Source: Mycolicibacterium aromaticivorans JS19b1 = JCM 16368 (GTDB lineage Bacteria > Actinomycetota > Actinomycetes > Mycobacteriales > Mycobacteriaceae). From it: DNA of 64,000 nt. Shown piece by piece: positions 47,480-59,135 of this stretch. Position numbers and translations under genes: made by a program. The notes under the pieces are model-generated. The model did not search any database. It saw only the letters and a program-made list of their open reading frames with translations, and had not been told where the DNA came from. Numbering within the stretch: position 1 is the first letter of the stretch; each line of letters starts with the position of its first letter. The DNA is taken from assembly GCF_000559085.1 (NCBI RefSeq), contig NZ_JALN02000001.1:1550001-1614000 (forward strand). The letters are read 5' to 3'.

Positions 47480-47483
<4 letters not shown>
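46356..47483 (-). CDS. mazG: MazG nucleoside triphosphate pyrophosphohydrolase
   Basis: Hydrolyses (d)NTPs, including oxidised ones, to monophosphates. 375 residues. The MazG core (about 95-260) has the EEtYE and [19 protein letters not shown] metal-binding helices (Glu-rich EExxE/ExxD). An N-terminal extension (about 1-90) and an acidic C-terminal tail ([22 protein letters not shown]) frame it, as in mycobacterial MazG. ATG at 47483 overlaps the mfd stop by 4 bp (ATGA). Confidence 0.9.
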
Positions 47484-51142
<3,659 letters not shown>

Positions 51143-51224
51143 GATGACCCCATCCTAGGCGGCAGTGCCGAAGACGTTGCGGCGGGCCGCGATTCGCTCG
51201 CGCGCTGTGACGCAGGTCGCGGAA

Positions 51225-51860
51225 TCACTCACCTTCCAATTGCGGATCGGCTTCCAGATGCGTCAGCCCGTTCCACATCAGGTTCACCAGATGCGCGGCG
51301 ACCACTTCCTTCTTCGGCTCGCGGGTGTCGAGCCACCATTGGGCGGTCATCGACACCGAACCGACCAGGGCTTGGGCGTACAGCGGCGCCAGCACGGGGT
51401 CCAGGCCGCGGCGAGCGAAATCCCCGGCCAGGATCGAGGACACCTGGCTGACCGCGTCGTTGAGCAGGCTGGAGTAGGTGCCGGTGCTGATCGCCGCTGG
51501 TGAGTCACGGATCAGGATGCGGAACCCGTCGGTCCGCTCCTCGACATAGGTCAGCAGGGCCAGCGCCACCCGTTCGACCCGGACCCGGGAACGGTTGTTG
51601 GTCAGCGACGACGAGATCCCGTCGAGCAGGGCCGACATCTCGCGGTCGACGACCACCGCGTACAGGCCTTCCTTGCCGCCGAAGTGCTCGTAGACGACGG
51701 GCTTGGAGACGTTCGCGCGTTGGGCGATCTCCTCGATGGAGGTGCCCTCGTAACCGCGCTCGGCGAACAGGGTCCGCGCCACGTCGATGAGCTGGCGGCG
51801 GCGTTCGGTGCCGGTCATCCGGGCGCGCGGTGCCCGCGGCTCCTTCTCCGGTGCTGCCAC
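51225..51860 (-). CDS. TetR-family transcriptional regulator (Rv1019-like)
   Basis: 211 residues from GTG at 51860 (AAAGG 6 nt upstream); a shorter start at 51818 is possible. The N-terminal DNA-binding domain is RRRQLIDVARTLFAERGYEG followed by IEEIAQRANVSKPVVYEHFGGKEGLY; the C-terminal domain is a helical ligand/dimer domain (VERVALALLTYVEERTDGF). It stands between mfd and the tRNA-Gln/glmU pair. An inverted repeat TGAGACT/AGTCTCA upstream (51976-52004) may be its operator. Effector unknown. Confidence 0.88.
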   Translation of the reverse strand: MAAPEKEPRAPRARMTGTERRRQLIDVARTLFAERGYEGTSIEEIAQRANVSKPVVYEHFGGKEGLYAVVVDREMSALLDGISSSLTNNRSRVRVERVALALLTYVEERTDGFRILIRDSPAAISTGTYSSLLNDAVSQVSSILAGDFARRGLDPVLAPLYAQALVGSVSMTAQWWLDTREPKKEVVAAHLVNLMWNGLTHLEADPQLEGE

Positions 51861-51865
51861 TCTGT

Positions 51866-51976
51866 ACCTTTCCCCGGTCGCTGCGCTCCTGCCCTCCGGT
51901 GGACCTTTCCCCGGTCGCTGCGCTCCTGCCCTCCGGTGGACCTTTCCCCGGTCGCTGCGCTCCTGCCCTCAGGTGT
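51866..51976. repeat. Three tandem 37-bp repeats upstream of the TetR gene
   Basis: Units at 51866-51902, 51903-51939 and 51940-51976. The first two are identical; the third differs only at two positions near its end. Each contains GGTCGCTGCGCTCCTGCCC. Read on the minus strand each unit ends GGGGAAAGGT, which in the unit next to the gene provides the ribosome site of the TetR gene. There are no unique spacers, so this is not a CRISPR array. It occupies the regulator leader. Confidence 0.85.
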
Positions 51977-52004
51977 GAGACTAACGGTTTGCACTAGAGT
52001 CTCA
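51976..52004. promoter_or_regulatory. Inverted repeat TGAGACT / AGTCTCA, candidate TetR operator
   Basis: Perfect 7-bp arms (51976-51982 and 51998-52004) separated by 15 nt. TAGAGT at 51995-52000, a possible -10 for tRNA-Gln/glmU, overlaps the right arm. A TetR-family dimer bound here could control both directions. Confidence 0.45.
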
Positions 52005-52022
52005 GGCGGACATTTCGGCCAG

Positions 52023-52094
52023 TCCGTCGTGGTGTAATCGGCAGCACCTCTGATTTTGGTTCAGATAGTTCAGGTTCGAGTCCTGGCGACGGAG
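52023..52094 (+). tRNA. glnU: tRNA-Gln, anticodon TTG
   Basis: 72 nt. Acceptor TCCGTCG (52023-52029) pairs with CGACGGA (52087-52093), with G as discriminator. The anticodon stem TCTGA/TCAGA encloses loop TTTTGGT, giving anticodon UUG. T-arm TCAGG-TTCGAGT-CCTGG. The 3' CCA is not fully encoded (CA follows the discriminator). It lies 19 nt before the glmU start, as in M. tuberculosis. Confidence 0.95.
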
Positions 52095-52113
52095 CATATT
52101 GATGGAGGTCCAG

Positions 52114-53577
52114 GTGACCACGCAGACCGATGCCGCCGTCCTGGTGCTGGCGGCCGGGGCCGGAACCCGCATGCGCTCCGATACGCCCAAGGTGTTGCAC
52201 ACCCTCGGCGGGCGCAGCATGCTCTCGCACGCCCTGCACGCAGTCGCCAGGGTCGCTCCCCGGCACCTGGTCGCCGTGCTGGGCAAGGACCGCGAACGCA
52301 TCGGCCCGGTGGTGGCCGGGCTCGCGCAGGAACTGGGCCGCACCATCGAGGTGGCCGTGCAGGAGCAGCAACTCGGCACCGGTCACGCCGTGCTGTGCGG
52401 ACTGTCCGGGCTGCCCGACGATTTCGCCGGCACCGTAGTCGTGACCTCGGGTGATGTGCCGCTGCTGGACGCCGACACCCTGGCCGAGCTGATCGCCAAC
52501 CACTGCGCTGCGCGTGCGGCGGCGACCGTCGTGACGACGACCCTGCCGAACGGAGGCGGCTACGGCCGGATCTTGCGCACCCAGGACGGCGAGGTCATCG
52601 CGATCGTCGAGGAGGCCGACGCCACCCCGCAGCAGCGCGCCATCCGCGAGGTCAACGCCGGCGTGTACGCGTTCGACATCGCCGAACTGCGCTCCGCGCT
52701 GAGCCGGCTGTCGTCCGACAACGCCCAGCACGAGCTCTATCTGACCGACGTGATCTCGATCCTGCGCGCCGACCACCGGGTGGTGCACGCCAAGCATGTC
52801 GACGACGCCGCGCTGGTCGCCGGGGTCAACGACCGGGTGCAGCTCGCCGACCTGGCCAGGGAGCTCAACCGGCGGGTGGTGGCCGCCCATCAGCGCGCCG
52901 GAGTCACCGTCGTCGACCCTCTGAGCACCTGGATCGACGTCGACGTCACCATCGGCCGTGACACCGTCATCCGGCCGGGAACCCAGCTGCTGGGCGCCAC
53001 CCGGATCGGCGCACGCTGCGAGATCGGCCCCGACACCACGCTCACCGGCGTGAGCGTGGGCGTTGAGGCCTCGGTGGTGCGCACCCACGGCAGCGAATCG
53101 GTGATCGGCGACGGGGCGACGGTCGGACCGTTCACGTTCCTGCGGCCCGGCACCGAGCTCGGCGCCCGCGGCAAGCTCGGCACCTTCGTCGAGACCAAGA
53201 ACGCGGTCATCGGCGCGGGCACCAAGGTCCCGCACCTGACCTACGTGGGCGACGCCGACATCGGCGAGCACAGCAACATCGGCGCATCCAGCGTGTTCGT
53301 GAACTATGACGGCGAGAACAAGAGCCGCACCACCATCGGTTCGCACGTACGCACCGGCTCGGACACCATGTTCGTCGCACCGGTCACCGTCGGTGACGGC
53401 GCCTACACCGGGGCGGGCACGGTGCTGCGTGACGACGTGCCCCCGGGCGCGCTGGCGGTGTCGGCTGGGCCGCAGCGCAACATCGAGGACTGGGTGCAGC
53501 ACAAGCGGCCCGGGAGCGCATCAGCGCAGGCCGCGGCCAAGGCCAAGCACGCCGACGCAGGTGACGCACACGACTGA
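52114..53577 (+). CDS. glmU: GlmU, bifunctional UDP-GlcNAc pyrophosphorylase / GlcN-1-P acetyltransferase
   Basis: Makes UDP-GlcNAc for peptidoglycan. 487 residues. The uridylyltransferase domain (about 1-235) has [32 protein letters not shown] and TSGDVPLLD; the left-handed beta-helix domain (about 255-487) has [35 protein letters not shown] and [15 protein letters not shown] with the catalytic His/Tyr/Asn region. GTG at 52114 is chosen for GGAGG 5 nt upstream; ATG at 52102 would overlap that site. Confidence 0.95.
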   Translation: MTTQTDAAVLVLAAGAGTRMRSDTPKVLHTLGGRSMLSHALHAVARVAPRHLVAVLGKDRERIGPVVAGLAQELGRTIEVAVQEQQLGTGHAVLCGLSGLPDDFAGTVVVTSGDVPLLDADTLAELIANHCAARAAATVVTTTLPNGGGYGRILRTQDGEVIAIVEEADATPQQRAIREVNAGVYAFDIAELRSALSRLSSDNAQHELYLTDVISILRADHRVVHAKHVDDAALVAGVNDRVQLADLARELNRRVVAAHQRAGVTVVDPLSTWIDVDVTIGRDTVIRPGTQLLGATRIGARCEIGPDTTLTGVSVGVEASVVRTHGSESVIGDGATVGPFTFLRPGTELGARGKLGTFVETKNAVIGAGTKVPHLTYVGDADIGEHSNIGASSVFVNYDGENKSRTTIGSHVRTGSDTMFVAPVTVGDGAYTGAGTVLRDDVPPGALAVSAGPQRNIEDWVQHKRPGSASAQAAAKAKHADAGDAHD

Positions 53578-53671
53578 TCGTCGTCGCCAGATGTTGCCTT
53601 TTTGGTAACCCGGGGAGGTAGCACCGTACGATTGGCCCGTATCGATCCCCGACCGGCAAGGGCAGCACACA

Positions 53672-54652
53672 GTGGGCACGGACTGGACCGACAACCGCAA
53701 AAATCTGATGCTCTTCTCGGGCCGCGCGCACCCGGAGCTGGCGGATCAGGTCGCCAAAGAGCTCGACGTCCAGGTCACTGCGCAGACCGCACGAGATTTC
53801 GCCAACGGTGAGATCTTCGTCCGCTTCGACGAATCGGTGCGTGGCTGCGACGCGTTCGTCCTGCAGTCCCATCCCGCGCCGCTGAACAAGTGGCTGATGG
53901 AACAGCTGATCATGATCGACGCGCTCAAGCGCGGCAGCGCCAAGCGGATCACCGCGATCCTGCCGTTCTATCCCTACGCCCGCCAGGACAAGAAGCACCG
54001 CGGCCGTGAACCCATCTCCGCCCGGCTGGTCGCCGACCTCTACAAGACGGCGGGCGCCGACCGCATCGTCACCGTGGACCTGCACACCGATCAGATCCAA
54101 GGCTTCTTCGACGGCCCGGTCGATCACATGCGGGCACAGCCGCTGCTGACCGGCTACATCCGGGACAACTACAACTGCGAGAACATTGTCGTGGTGTCGC
54201 CCGACTCGGGTCGCGTGCGCGTGGCCGAGAAGTGGGCCGACGCCCTCGGCGGCACACCGCTGGCGTTCATCCACAAGACCCGCGACCCGAAGGTGCCCAA
54301 CCAGGTGAAGTCCAACCGGGTCGTGGGTGACGTGGCCGGCAAGACCTGTGTACTCACCGACGACATGATCGACACCGGTGGGACCATCGCCGGTGCGGTC
54401 AGGCTGCTGCACGACGACGGCGCCAAGGACGTCATCATCGCCGCCACCCACGGCGTGCTGTCCGATCCGGCCCGCGAGCGACTGGCTGACAGCGGTGCCC
54501 GCGAGGTTATCGTCACCAACACCCTGCCGATCGACGAGTCCAAGCGATTCCCGCAGCTGACGGTGCTCTCGATCGCCCCGCTGCTGGCGAGCACAATCCG
54601 CGCGGTCTTCGAAAATGGTTCGGTGACAGGTCTTTTCGACGGGGACGCGTAG
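53672..54652 (+). CDS. prs: Ribose-phosphate pyrophosphokinase (PRPP synthetase)
   Basis: Makes PRPP for nucleotide, histidine and decaprenyl-phosphoarabinose synthesis. 326 residues, GTG start at 53672. Motifs: FSGRAHPELADQVA, FANGEIFVRFDESVRG, PFYPYARQDKKHRGREPIS, TVDLHTDQIQGFF and the PRPP-binding loop DDMIDTGGTIAG. TACGAT at 53633-53638 is a possible -10. Order glmU-prs matches Rv1018c-Rv1017c. Confidence 0.95.
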   Translation: MGTDWTDNRKNLMLFSGRAHPELADQVAKELDVQVTAQTARDFANGEIFVRFDESVRGCDAFVLQSHPAPLNKWLMEQLIMIDALKRGSAKRITAILPFYPYARQDKKHRGREPISARLVADLYKTAGADRIVTVDLHTDQIQGFFDGPVDHMRAQPLLTGYIRDNYNCENIVVVSPDSGRVRVAEKWADALGGTPLAFIHKTRDPKVPNQVKSNRVVGDVAGKTCVLTDDMIDTGGTIAGAVRLLHDDGAKDVIIAATHGVLSDPARERLADSGAREVIVTNTLPIDESKRFPQLTVLSIAPLLASTIRAVFENGSVTGLFDGDA

Positions 54653-54994
54653 TTGGCAAGCACCATCTACCACAATCCGCGCTGCAGCACCTCCCGCAAG
54701 ACATTGGACCTGCTGCGCGACAACGGACTTGCGCCGGAGGTCGTCGAATATCTCAAGACACCGCCGTCGCGCGCCGAGATCGCCACGCTGATCGCCGACG
54801 CCGGCATCGATGTACGCGCCGCGGTCCGCAAGCGTGAATCCCTGTACAGCGAACTGAATCTCGCCGACGCCAGCAATGACGAGTTGCTGGATGCCATGGC
54901 GGCCAACCCGATCCTCATCGAGCGCCCGTTCGTGGTGACCGACAAGGGCACCCGGCTGGCCCGGCCGATCGAATCGGTGCACGACATTCTGTGA
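54653..54994 (+). CDS. ArsC-family (glutaredoxin-coupled) arsenate reductase-like protein
   Basis: 113 residues, thioredoxin-like fold. Redox Cys11 lies in HNPRCSTSRKTL, and the NPILIERPFVV block carries the anion-binding Arg seen in ArsC. Members of this family reduce arsenate or belong to the uncharacterised YffB/Spx-like group; no other ars gene is nearby, so arsenate may not be the substrate. TTG at 54653 directly follows the prs stop, indicating co-translation; no better start exists upstream. lpqT overlaps its end by GTGA. Confidence 0.8.
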   Translation: MASTIYHNPRCSTSRKTLDLLRDNGLAPEVVEYLKTPPSRAEIATLIADAGIDVRAAVRKRESLYSELNLADASNDELLDAMAANPILIERPFVVTDKGTRLARPIESVHDIL

Positions 54995-55644
54995 GGGTGG
55001 GTAGCGCAGTCCTGTGCATCGCGCTGGCCACGACCGTGGCGGCGTGCGGGTCGAAGCCGCCGGACTACTCCTCGATCTGGAGCACACCGGCGACCACCAC
55101 CACGGCCGCCCCCACCACCTCGGGCAAGCCGCAACCGATCGCCGAGTACCTCTACGGCGTCGGCGTCGTCGGCGAGCAGATTCCGCTGGACAAGCTCACC
55201 GACATCACCGTCACGCTGCCGCGGCCACCGGGCTGGACAAAATACGACAACTCGAACTTCTCGCCGGGCACCGAAGTCATCGCCAAGAACAACACCTATC
55301 CGACGGCGATGGTGATCGTGTTCAAGCTGACCGGCAACTTCGACGTGGGCGAGGCGCTCAAGCACGCCAGCGCCGATGCCGAGATGTCGCAGAACTTCAC
55401 CAAGCTCAACGCGTCCTCCGCCGACTTCAAGGGGTTCCCGTCGTCGATGATCGAGGGCAGCTACGACCTCAACGGCAAGCGACTGCACTCCTACAACCGC
55501 GTGGTGATCCCGGTGACTCCGGCGCCCGCGTTCCAGCGCTACCTGGTGCAGCTGACGGTGACCACCCTGGCCGATCAGGCCGCCGCGGCGTCCACCGATG
55601 TCGAGGCGATCATCTCCGGGTTCAACGTCGCCCTGAAGAAGTAG
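54991..55644 (+). CDS. lpqT: LpqT-like lipoprotein (LpqN/LpqT family)
   Basis: 217 residues. Signal peptide with lipobox VAAC (about residue 19), a Thr/Pro-rich linker (STPATTTTAAPTTSG), then the family domain with VTLPRPPGWTKYDNSNFSPGT (split here: VTLPRPPGW and FSPGTEVIAKN), FKGFPSSMIEGSY and the C-terminal VEAIISGFNVALKK. Related LpqN proteins interact with cell-envelope factors; the precise role of LpqT is not known. GTG overlaps the upstream gene. Confidence 0.87.
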   Translation: MRVGSAVLCIALATTVAACGSKPPDYSSIWSTPATTTTAAPTTSGKPQPIAEYLYGVGVVGEQIPLDKLTDITVTLPRPPGWTKYDNSNFSPGTEVIAKNNTYPTAMVIVFKLTGNFDVGEALKHASADAEMSQNFTKLNASSADFKGFPSSMIEGSYDLNGKRLHSYNRVVIPVTPAPAFQRYLVQLTVTTLADQAAAASTDVEAIISGFNVALKK

Positions 55645-55670
55645 CCTCTGCCCGCTGCGCCGGGTCCCCC

Positions 55671-55676
55671 TAGAGT
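55671..55676 (+). promoter_or_regulatory. Leaderless-type -10 (TAGAGT) for the SDR gene
   Basis: TAGAGT ends 7 nt before the ATG at 55684. It supports that start over the in-frame GTG at 55675, which overlaps the -10. Confidence 0.55.
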
Positions 55677-55683
55677 GACTCAC

Positions 55684-56550
55684 ATGAGTTGGACCGCCGC
55701 AGATTTGCCGTCGTTCGCCGGACGCACCGTCATCGTCACCGGAGCCAACAGCGGGTTGGGGCTGATCACCGCGCGCGAGTTGGCGCGCGTCGGCGCACAC
55801 ACCATTCTGGCCTGCCGCAGCGCGGCCAAGGGTGCGGAAGCCGCCGCCACCATGACCGGCGACGTCGAGGTGCGCAGCCTCGACCTCCAGGACCTGAGCT
55901 CGATCAGCGACTTCGCCGCAGGCGTCCAGAGCGTCGACATCCTGATCAACAACGCCGGGATCATGGCGGTCCCCTACGCCGTCACCAAGGACGGATTCGA
56001 GAGCCAGATCGGCACCAACCACCTGGGCCACTTCGCGCTGACCAACCTGCTGCTGCCCAAAGTGACCGACCGGGTCGTCACGGTCTCGTCGTTCATGCAC
56101 CTGCTCGGCAAGATCAGCCTGAAGGACCTGAACTGGAAGGCCCGGCCGTATTCTGCGTGGCTGGCCTACGGCCAGTCCAAGCTGGCCAACCTGCTGTTCA
56201 CCAGTGAGCTGCAGAAACGCCTCGACGCCGCCGGGTCATCGCTGATGTCGCACGCCGCCCATCCCGGCTACTCGGCGACCAACCTGCAGGGCCATACCGG
56301 CAACCGGATGGGCACCCGGATCTGGGACGCCGGCAACGCGGTGTTCGCCACCAGCGCCGACTTCGGCGCCCGCCAGACCCTGTACGCCGCTGCCGAGGAT
56401 CTGCCCGGTAACAGCTTCATCGGGCCCAAGTTCGCCATGCGCGGGCCGACCGGCCAGTCACCGCGCAGCCCGCTGGCCCGCAACCAGACCACCGCCGCCG
56501 GGCTCTGGCGGCTGTCCGAGCAGCTCACCGGCATCGAATTTCCGCTCTGA
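55684..56550 (+). CDS. Short-chain dehydrogenase/reductase
   Basis: 288 residues, NAD(P)-dependent Rossmann enzyme of the retinol-dehydrogenase-like SDR group. Cofactor motif TGANSGLGLITAREL, NNAGIM, catalytic Ser in VTVSSFMH and YGQSK as the YxxxK. HPGYSATNLQGHTGN is the substrate-lid region. Substrate unknown. Own leaderless-type promoter; placed between lpqT and rplY. Confidence 0.88.
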   Translation: MSWTAADLPSFAGRTVIVTGANSGLGLITARELARVGAHTILACRSAAKGAEAAATMTGDVEVRSLDLQDLSSISDFAAGVQSVDILINNAGIMAVPYAVTKDGFESQIGTNHLGHFALTNLLLPKVTDRVVTVSSFMHLLGKISLKDLNWKARPYSAWLAYGQSKLANLLFTSELQKRLDAAGSSLMSHAAHPGYSATNLQGHTGNRMGTRIWDAGNAVFATSADFGARQTLYAAAEDLPGNSFIGPKFAMRGPTGQSPRSPLARNQTTAAGLWRLSEQLTGIEFPL

Positions 56551-56684
56551 ACCCCTGATCGGTTACCCTGGGGGCCGCGTCACGGCGAGGGTGGTCCAGC
56601 CACCGTTATCGACGAGGCTTCCTTTCATTGGTGCCTTGCCTCAGCCGTGCGGATGACCCACGACAGGCAACAGGAGCACCCCTC

Positions 56685-57344
56685 ATGGCCAAGAACGCCA
56701 CCAACAACCTCACCGCCGGCGTGCGGGACAAGACCGGCAAGGGCGCCTCGCGCCAGGCCCGCCGCGACGGCAAAGTTCCCGTCGTCCTGTACGGCCACGG
56801 CACCGAGCCCCAGCACCTCGAGCTCGACGCCCACGACTTCGCCGCCGTTCTGCGCAAGGCCGGCACCAATGCGGTGCTGACCCTCGACATCGACGGCAAG
56901 GAGCAGCTGGCACTGACCAAGGCCCTCTCCGTGCACCCGATCCGCCGGAGCATCCAGCACGCAGACCTCATCGTGGTTCGCCGCGGCGAGAAGGTTACCG
57001 TCGAGGTCAACGTCACCCTCGAGGGCGACGCCGCACCGGGCGCCCTGGTCACCCAGGATGCCAATACCATCGAGATCGAGGCCGACGCCATGTCGATCCC
57101 GCAGCAGCTGGTCGTGTCGATCGAGGGCGCCGAGGAGGGCACCCAGATCACCGCAGGCCAGGTCGAGCTGCCCGCAGGCGTGACGCTGATCAGCGATCCC
57201 GAACTGCTGGTCGTCAACATCGTGACCGCCCCGACCGCCGAGGAGCTCGAGGCCGAGGGTGGCGGCGAGTCGATCGAGGAGCAGGCCGCCGACGCTGCCG
57301 AGGCAGCCGAAGCCCCCGAGGGCGAGTCGGCCGAGGCCGAGTAA
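56685..57344 (+). CDS. rplY: 50S ribosomal protein L25/general stress protein Ctc (bL25)
   Basis: Binds 5S rRNA. 219 residues, the long CTC form. The N-terminal domain has [35 protein letters not shown] and [18 protein letters not shown]; the C-terminal beta domain has [15 protein letters not shown] and [12 protein letters not shown]; an acidic tail ([15 protein letters not shown]) ends it. ATG at 56685 is chosen by family start; GGAGC lies about 9 nt upstream. The 134-nt leader contains TACCCT, a possible -10, near its 5' end. Confidence 0.94.
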   Translation: MAKNATNNLTAGVRDKTGKGASRQARRDGKVPVVLYGHGTEPQHLELDAHDFAAVLRKAGTNAVLTLDIDGKEQLALTKALSVHPIRRSIQHADLIVVRRGEKVTVEVNVTLEGDAAPGALVTQDANTIEIEADAMSIPQQLVVSIEGAEEGTQITAGQVELPAGVTLISDPELLVVNIVTAPTAEELEAEGGGESIEEQAADAAEAAEAPEGESAEAE

Positions 57345-57353
57345 GACTGCTCG

Positions 57354-57929
57354 GTGGCCGATCCCCTGCTGGTTGTCGGTCTGGGCAACCCGGGCTCGCA
57401 GTACGCCAAAACCAGGCACAACCTCGGTTTCATGGTGGCCGACGTGCTGGCCGGGCGCATCGGCGCACAGTTCAAGGTGCACAAGCGCTCCGGCGCGGAG
57501 GTCGTGACCGGCCGGCTGGCGCATCGTCCCGTGGTGCTGGCCAAGCCGCGCACCTACATGAACGAGTCGGGGCGCCAGGTCGGTCCGTTGGCGAAGTTCT
57601 ACTCGGTCATGCCGGCCGACATCATCGTCATCCACGATGAGCTCGACATCGACTTCGGCCGCATCCGCCTGAAACTGGGCGGCGGCGAGGGCGGCCACAA
57701 CGGCTTGCGATCTGTGGCCAATGCGTTGGGGACCAAGAACTTTCAACGGGTCCGCATCGGGGTCGGCCGGCCGCCGGGACGCAAGGACCCGGCGGCGTAC
57801 GTACTGGAGCCGTTCACTGCGGCCGAGCGCGCGGAGGTCCCGTCGATCTGCGAGCAGGCCGCCGACGCGACCGAGTTGCTGATCGAGGCCGGGCTGGAGC
57901 CAGCCCAGAATCAAGTGCACGCCTGGTGA
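57354..57929 (+). CDS. pth: Peptidyl-tRNA hydrolase
   Basis: Recycles peptidyl-tRNA dropped from ribosomes. 191 residues, GTG at 57354. Motifs: [18 protein letters not shown] with the catalytic His, [28 protein letters not shown] and [11 protein letters not shown], then the C-terminal lid [13 protein letters not shown]. It follows rplY by 9 nt, the usual actinobacterial pairing. Confidence 0.95.
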   Translation: MADPLLVVGLGNPGSQYAKTRHNLGFMVADVLAGRIGAQFKVHKRSGAEVVTGRLAHRPVVLAKPRTYMNESGRQVGPLAKFYSVMPADIIVIHDELDIDFGRIRLKLGGGEGGHNGLRSVANALGTKNFQRVRIGVGRPPGRKDPAAYVLEPFTAAERAEVPSICEQAADATELLIEAGLEPAQNQVHAW

Positions 57930-57985
57930 ATCCGTAAGGGTTCGCCGGGCGGGCGTCAGGATTCCGTATAGACCGAGGACGGGGA

Positions 57986-58001
57986 TACGCCCGCGGGCGT
58001 A
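57986..58001. promoter_or_regulatory. 16-bp perfect palindrome TACGCCCGCGGGCGTA
   Basis: An uninterrupted palindrome 11 nt before the GTG of the following membrane-protein gene (58013). Location and symmetry suggest an operator, or a hairpin in the leader. Confidence 0.4.
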
Positions 58002-58012
58002 GACCTGACTGC

Positions 58013-58681
58013 GTGACCACTTCTGTCTGGGGTTCTTTCGACGCCTACCCGGCGCGCTACGGCGTCGCCCGCTATCGCCTTGTGGTGTTCCCACCCGGCA
58101 TCACCGCGTGGGAACGACGCAGGGTGCGGGCGTGGCGCACCTGGCCGCTGTGGGGAGCCACACTGTGGCTGGTCCTGCAGATCGGCGGCGAGGCCGTCGG
58201 AATGTCGGCAACCGCGCTGATCGCCGGGACGATGATCTATATCGCCGCTGGGGCAATCACATTCGCGTTAACGGGCGAGACGCGGATGCGGGTGCGCACC
58301 TTGTGGGCCATCAAAGTAGCGGGCGTGCACCACCACGAGACCGAGCGACGGTATGAACAGCTGCGCGTCATGGCGCGGGCCCTGGATCATGCGGATCTCG
58401 ATCTTGCGGAGGGACGGATCTCCCCGCTGGAACACGAGGCCCGCTGGTGGAGTGTCTATGACGTTCTCGACGCGATGACGCCTGCCGCTCGCGAGGAGGA
58501 TCGGCGCGCTCCCCACGCACGAGCCACAGGCCCAGCGCAATCAGCGCAGCCACCTCGAACCCGGCGATCCCTCGTTCCACCACGCCGAGCGGGATCAGTT
58601 TCCACCACGGTCGACCAGTCGCCACACCGACCGCGATCGCCCCGAACAGCACTGCCAGCCAACCGATTCCGACTGCAGTAA
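58013..58681 (+). CDS. DUF6611-like membrane protein with read-through C-terminus
   Basis: 222 residues from GTG at 58013. The N-terminal 155 residues are protein-like: YGVARYRLVVFPPGI, two membrane helices (LWGATLWLVLQIGGEAVGM and ATALIAGTMIYIAAGAITFA) and ISPLEHEARWWSVYDVLDAM, the conserved end of this mycobacterial family. The last 65 or so residues (Arg/Pro/Ser-rich) are antisense to the convergent DUF998-like gene and look like read-through after loss of the normal stop. Function unknown. Confidence 0.6.
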   Translation: MTTSVWGSFDAYPARYGVARYRLVVFPPGITAWERRRVRAWRTWPLWGATLWLVLQIGGEAVGMSATALIAGTMIYIAAGAITFALTGETRMRVRTLWAIKVAGVHHHETERRYEQLRVMARALDHADLDLAEGRISPLEHEARWWSVYDVLDAMTPAAREEDRRAPHARATGPAQSAQPPRTRRSLVPPRRAGSVSTTVDQSPHRPRSPRTALPANRFRLQ

Positions 58682-59126
58682 ACCATCTGGCGGCTCGAAC
58701 GGTGACGTCCCGGCCACGGGCGATCAGCAACACCGCAAGTGGCAGCGCGACGAAGGCGAGGAGCGTCGCGAGCCGGTGCACGGTGCCCGACGCACTCGGA
58801 CCGGTGACCCAGTTGTGCTTGGGGAATGCCACGACGCCCAGCAGGCCGACCACCCACAGCATCATCAGCACCGAACCTGCCGAGCGCAGCCGAACCCGTC
58901 CGGCACGGATCAGGCCGTGCAGCAATGCCGCTGACGCGACCGCCAGGATGAGCACGGCCGCGACGAAAGCCGCGCCGCCCGAGGTGTACACGTACTCGGA
59001 GATGGTGGCGGCACGCAATCGTCCGCCGCGAATGTGTTGCCCGCCGAGCGTGGCGTCGAGAGCGAGCACCGCGACGATCGCGAACGCGGAACCGAAAACA
59101 CCCATCCAGCCGAGCGCCCGCTCCAT
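58368..59126 (-). CDS. DUF998-like membrane protein with read-through C-terminus
   Basis: 252 residues with six or seven helices, starting MERALGWMGVFGSAFAIVAV. The ARAATISEYVYTSGG-like segment (LRAATISEYVYTSGG) and VVAFPKHNWVTGPSASGTVHRLATLLAF are the DUF998 pattern. The last helix is IAGFEVAALIALGLWLV; the following 45 hydrophilic residues lie opposite the coding part of the DUF6611-like gene and appear non-native. The two genes overlap by 314 bp. Function unknown. Confidence 0.65.
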   Translation of the reverse strand: MERALGWMGVFGSAFAIVAVLALDATLGGQHIRGGRLRAATISEYVYTSGGAAFVAAVLILAVASAALLHGLIRAGRVRLRSAGSVLMMLWVVGLLGVVAFPKHNWVTGPSASGTVHRLATLLAFVALPLAVLLIARGRDVTVRAARWFTAVGIGWLAVLFGAIAVGVATGRPWWKLIPLGVVERGIAGFEVAALIALGLWLVRGERADPPRERQASSRRERHRHSTSGPRVPAGRSVPPQDRDPHDPGPAP

Positions 59127-59135
59127 CGCACCAGC

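Noticed and set aside
51866..51976. Tandem repeats considered as a CRISPR array
   Set aside because: Units are contiguous with no unique spacers and there are no cas genes.
51994..53502. A 502-codon open frame on the minus strand opposite glmU
   Set aside because: Low-complexity Gly/Arg/His/Asp-rich translation with no motif; it is the antisense of glmU, a usual effect of high GC codon use.
53384..55087. A 567-codon minus-strand frame opposite prs and arsC-like
   Set aside because: Spans several well-supported plus-strand genes and shows no recognisable protein features.
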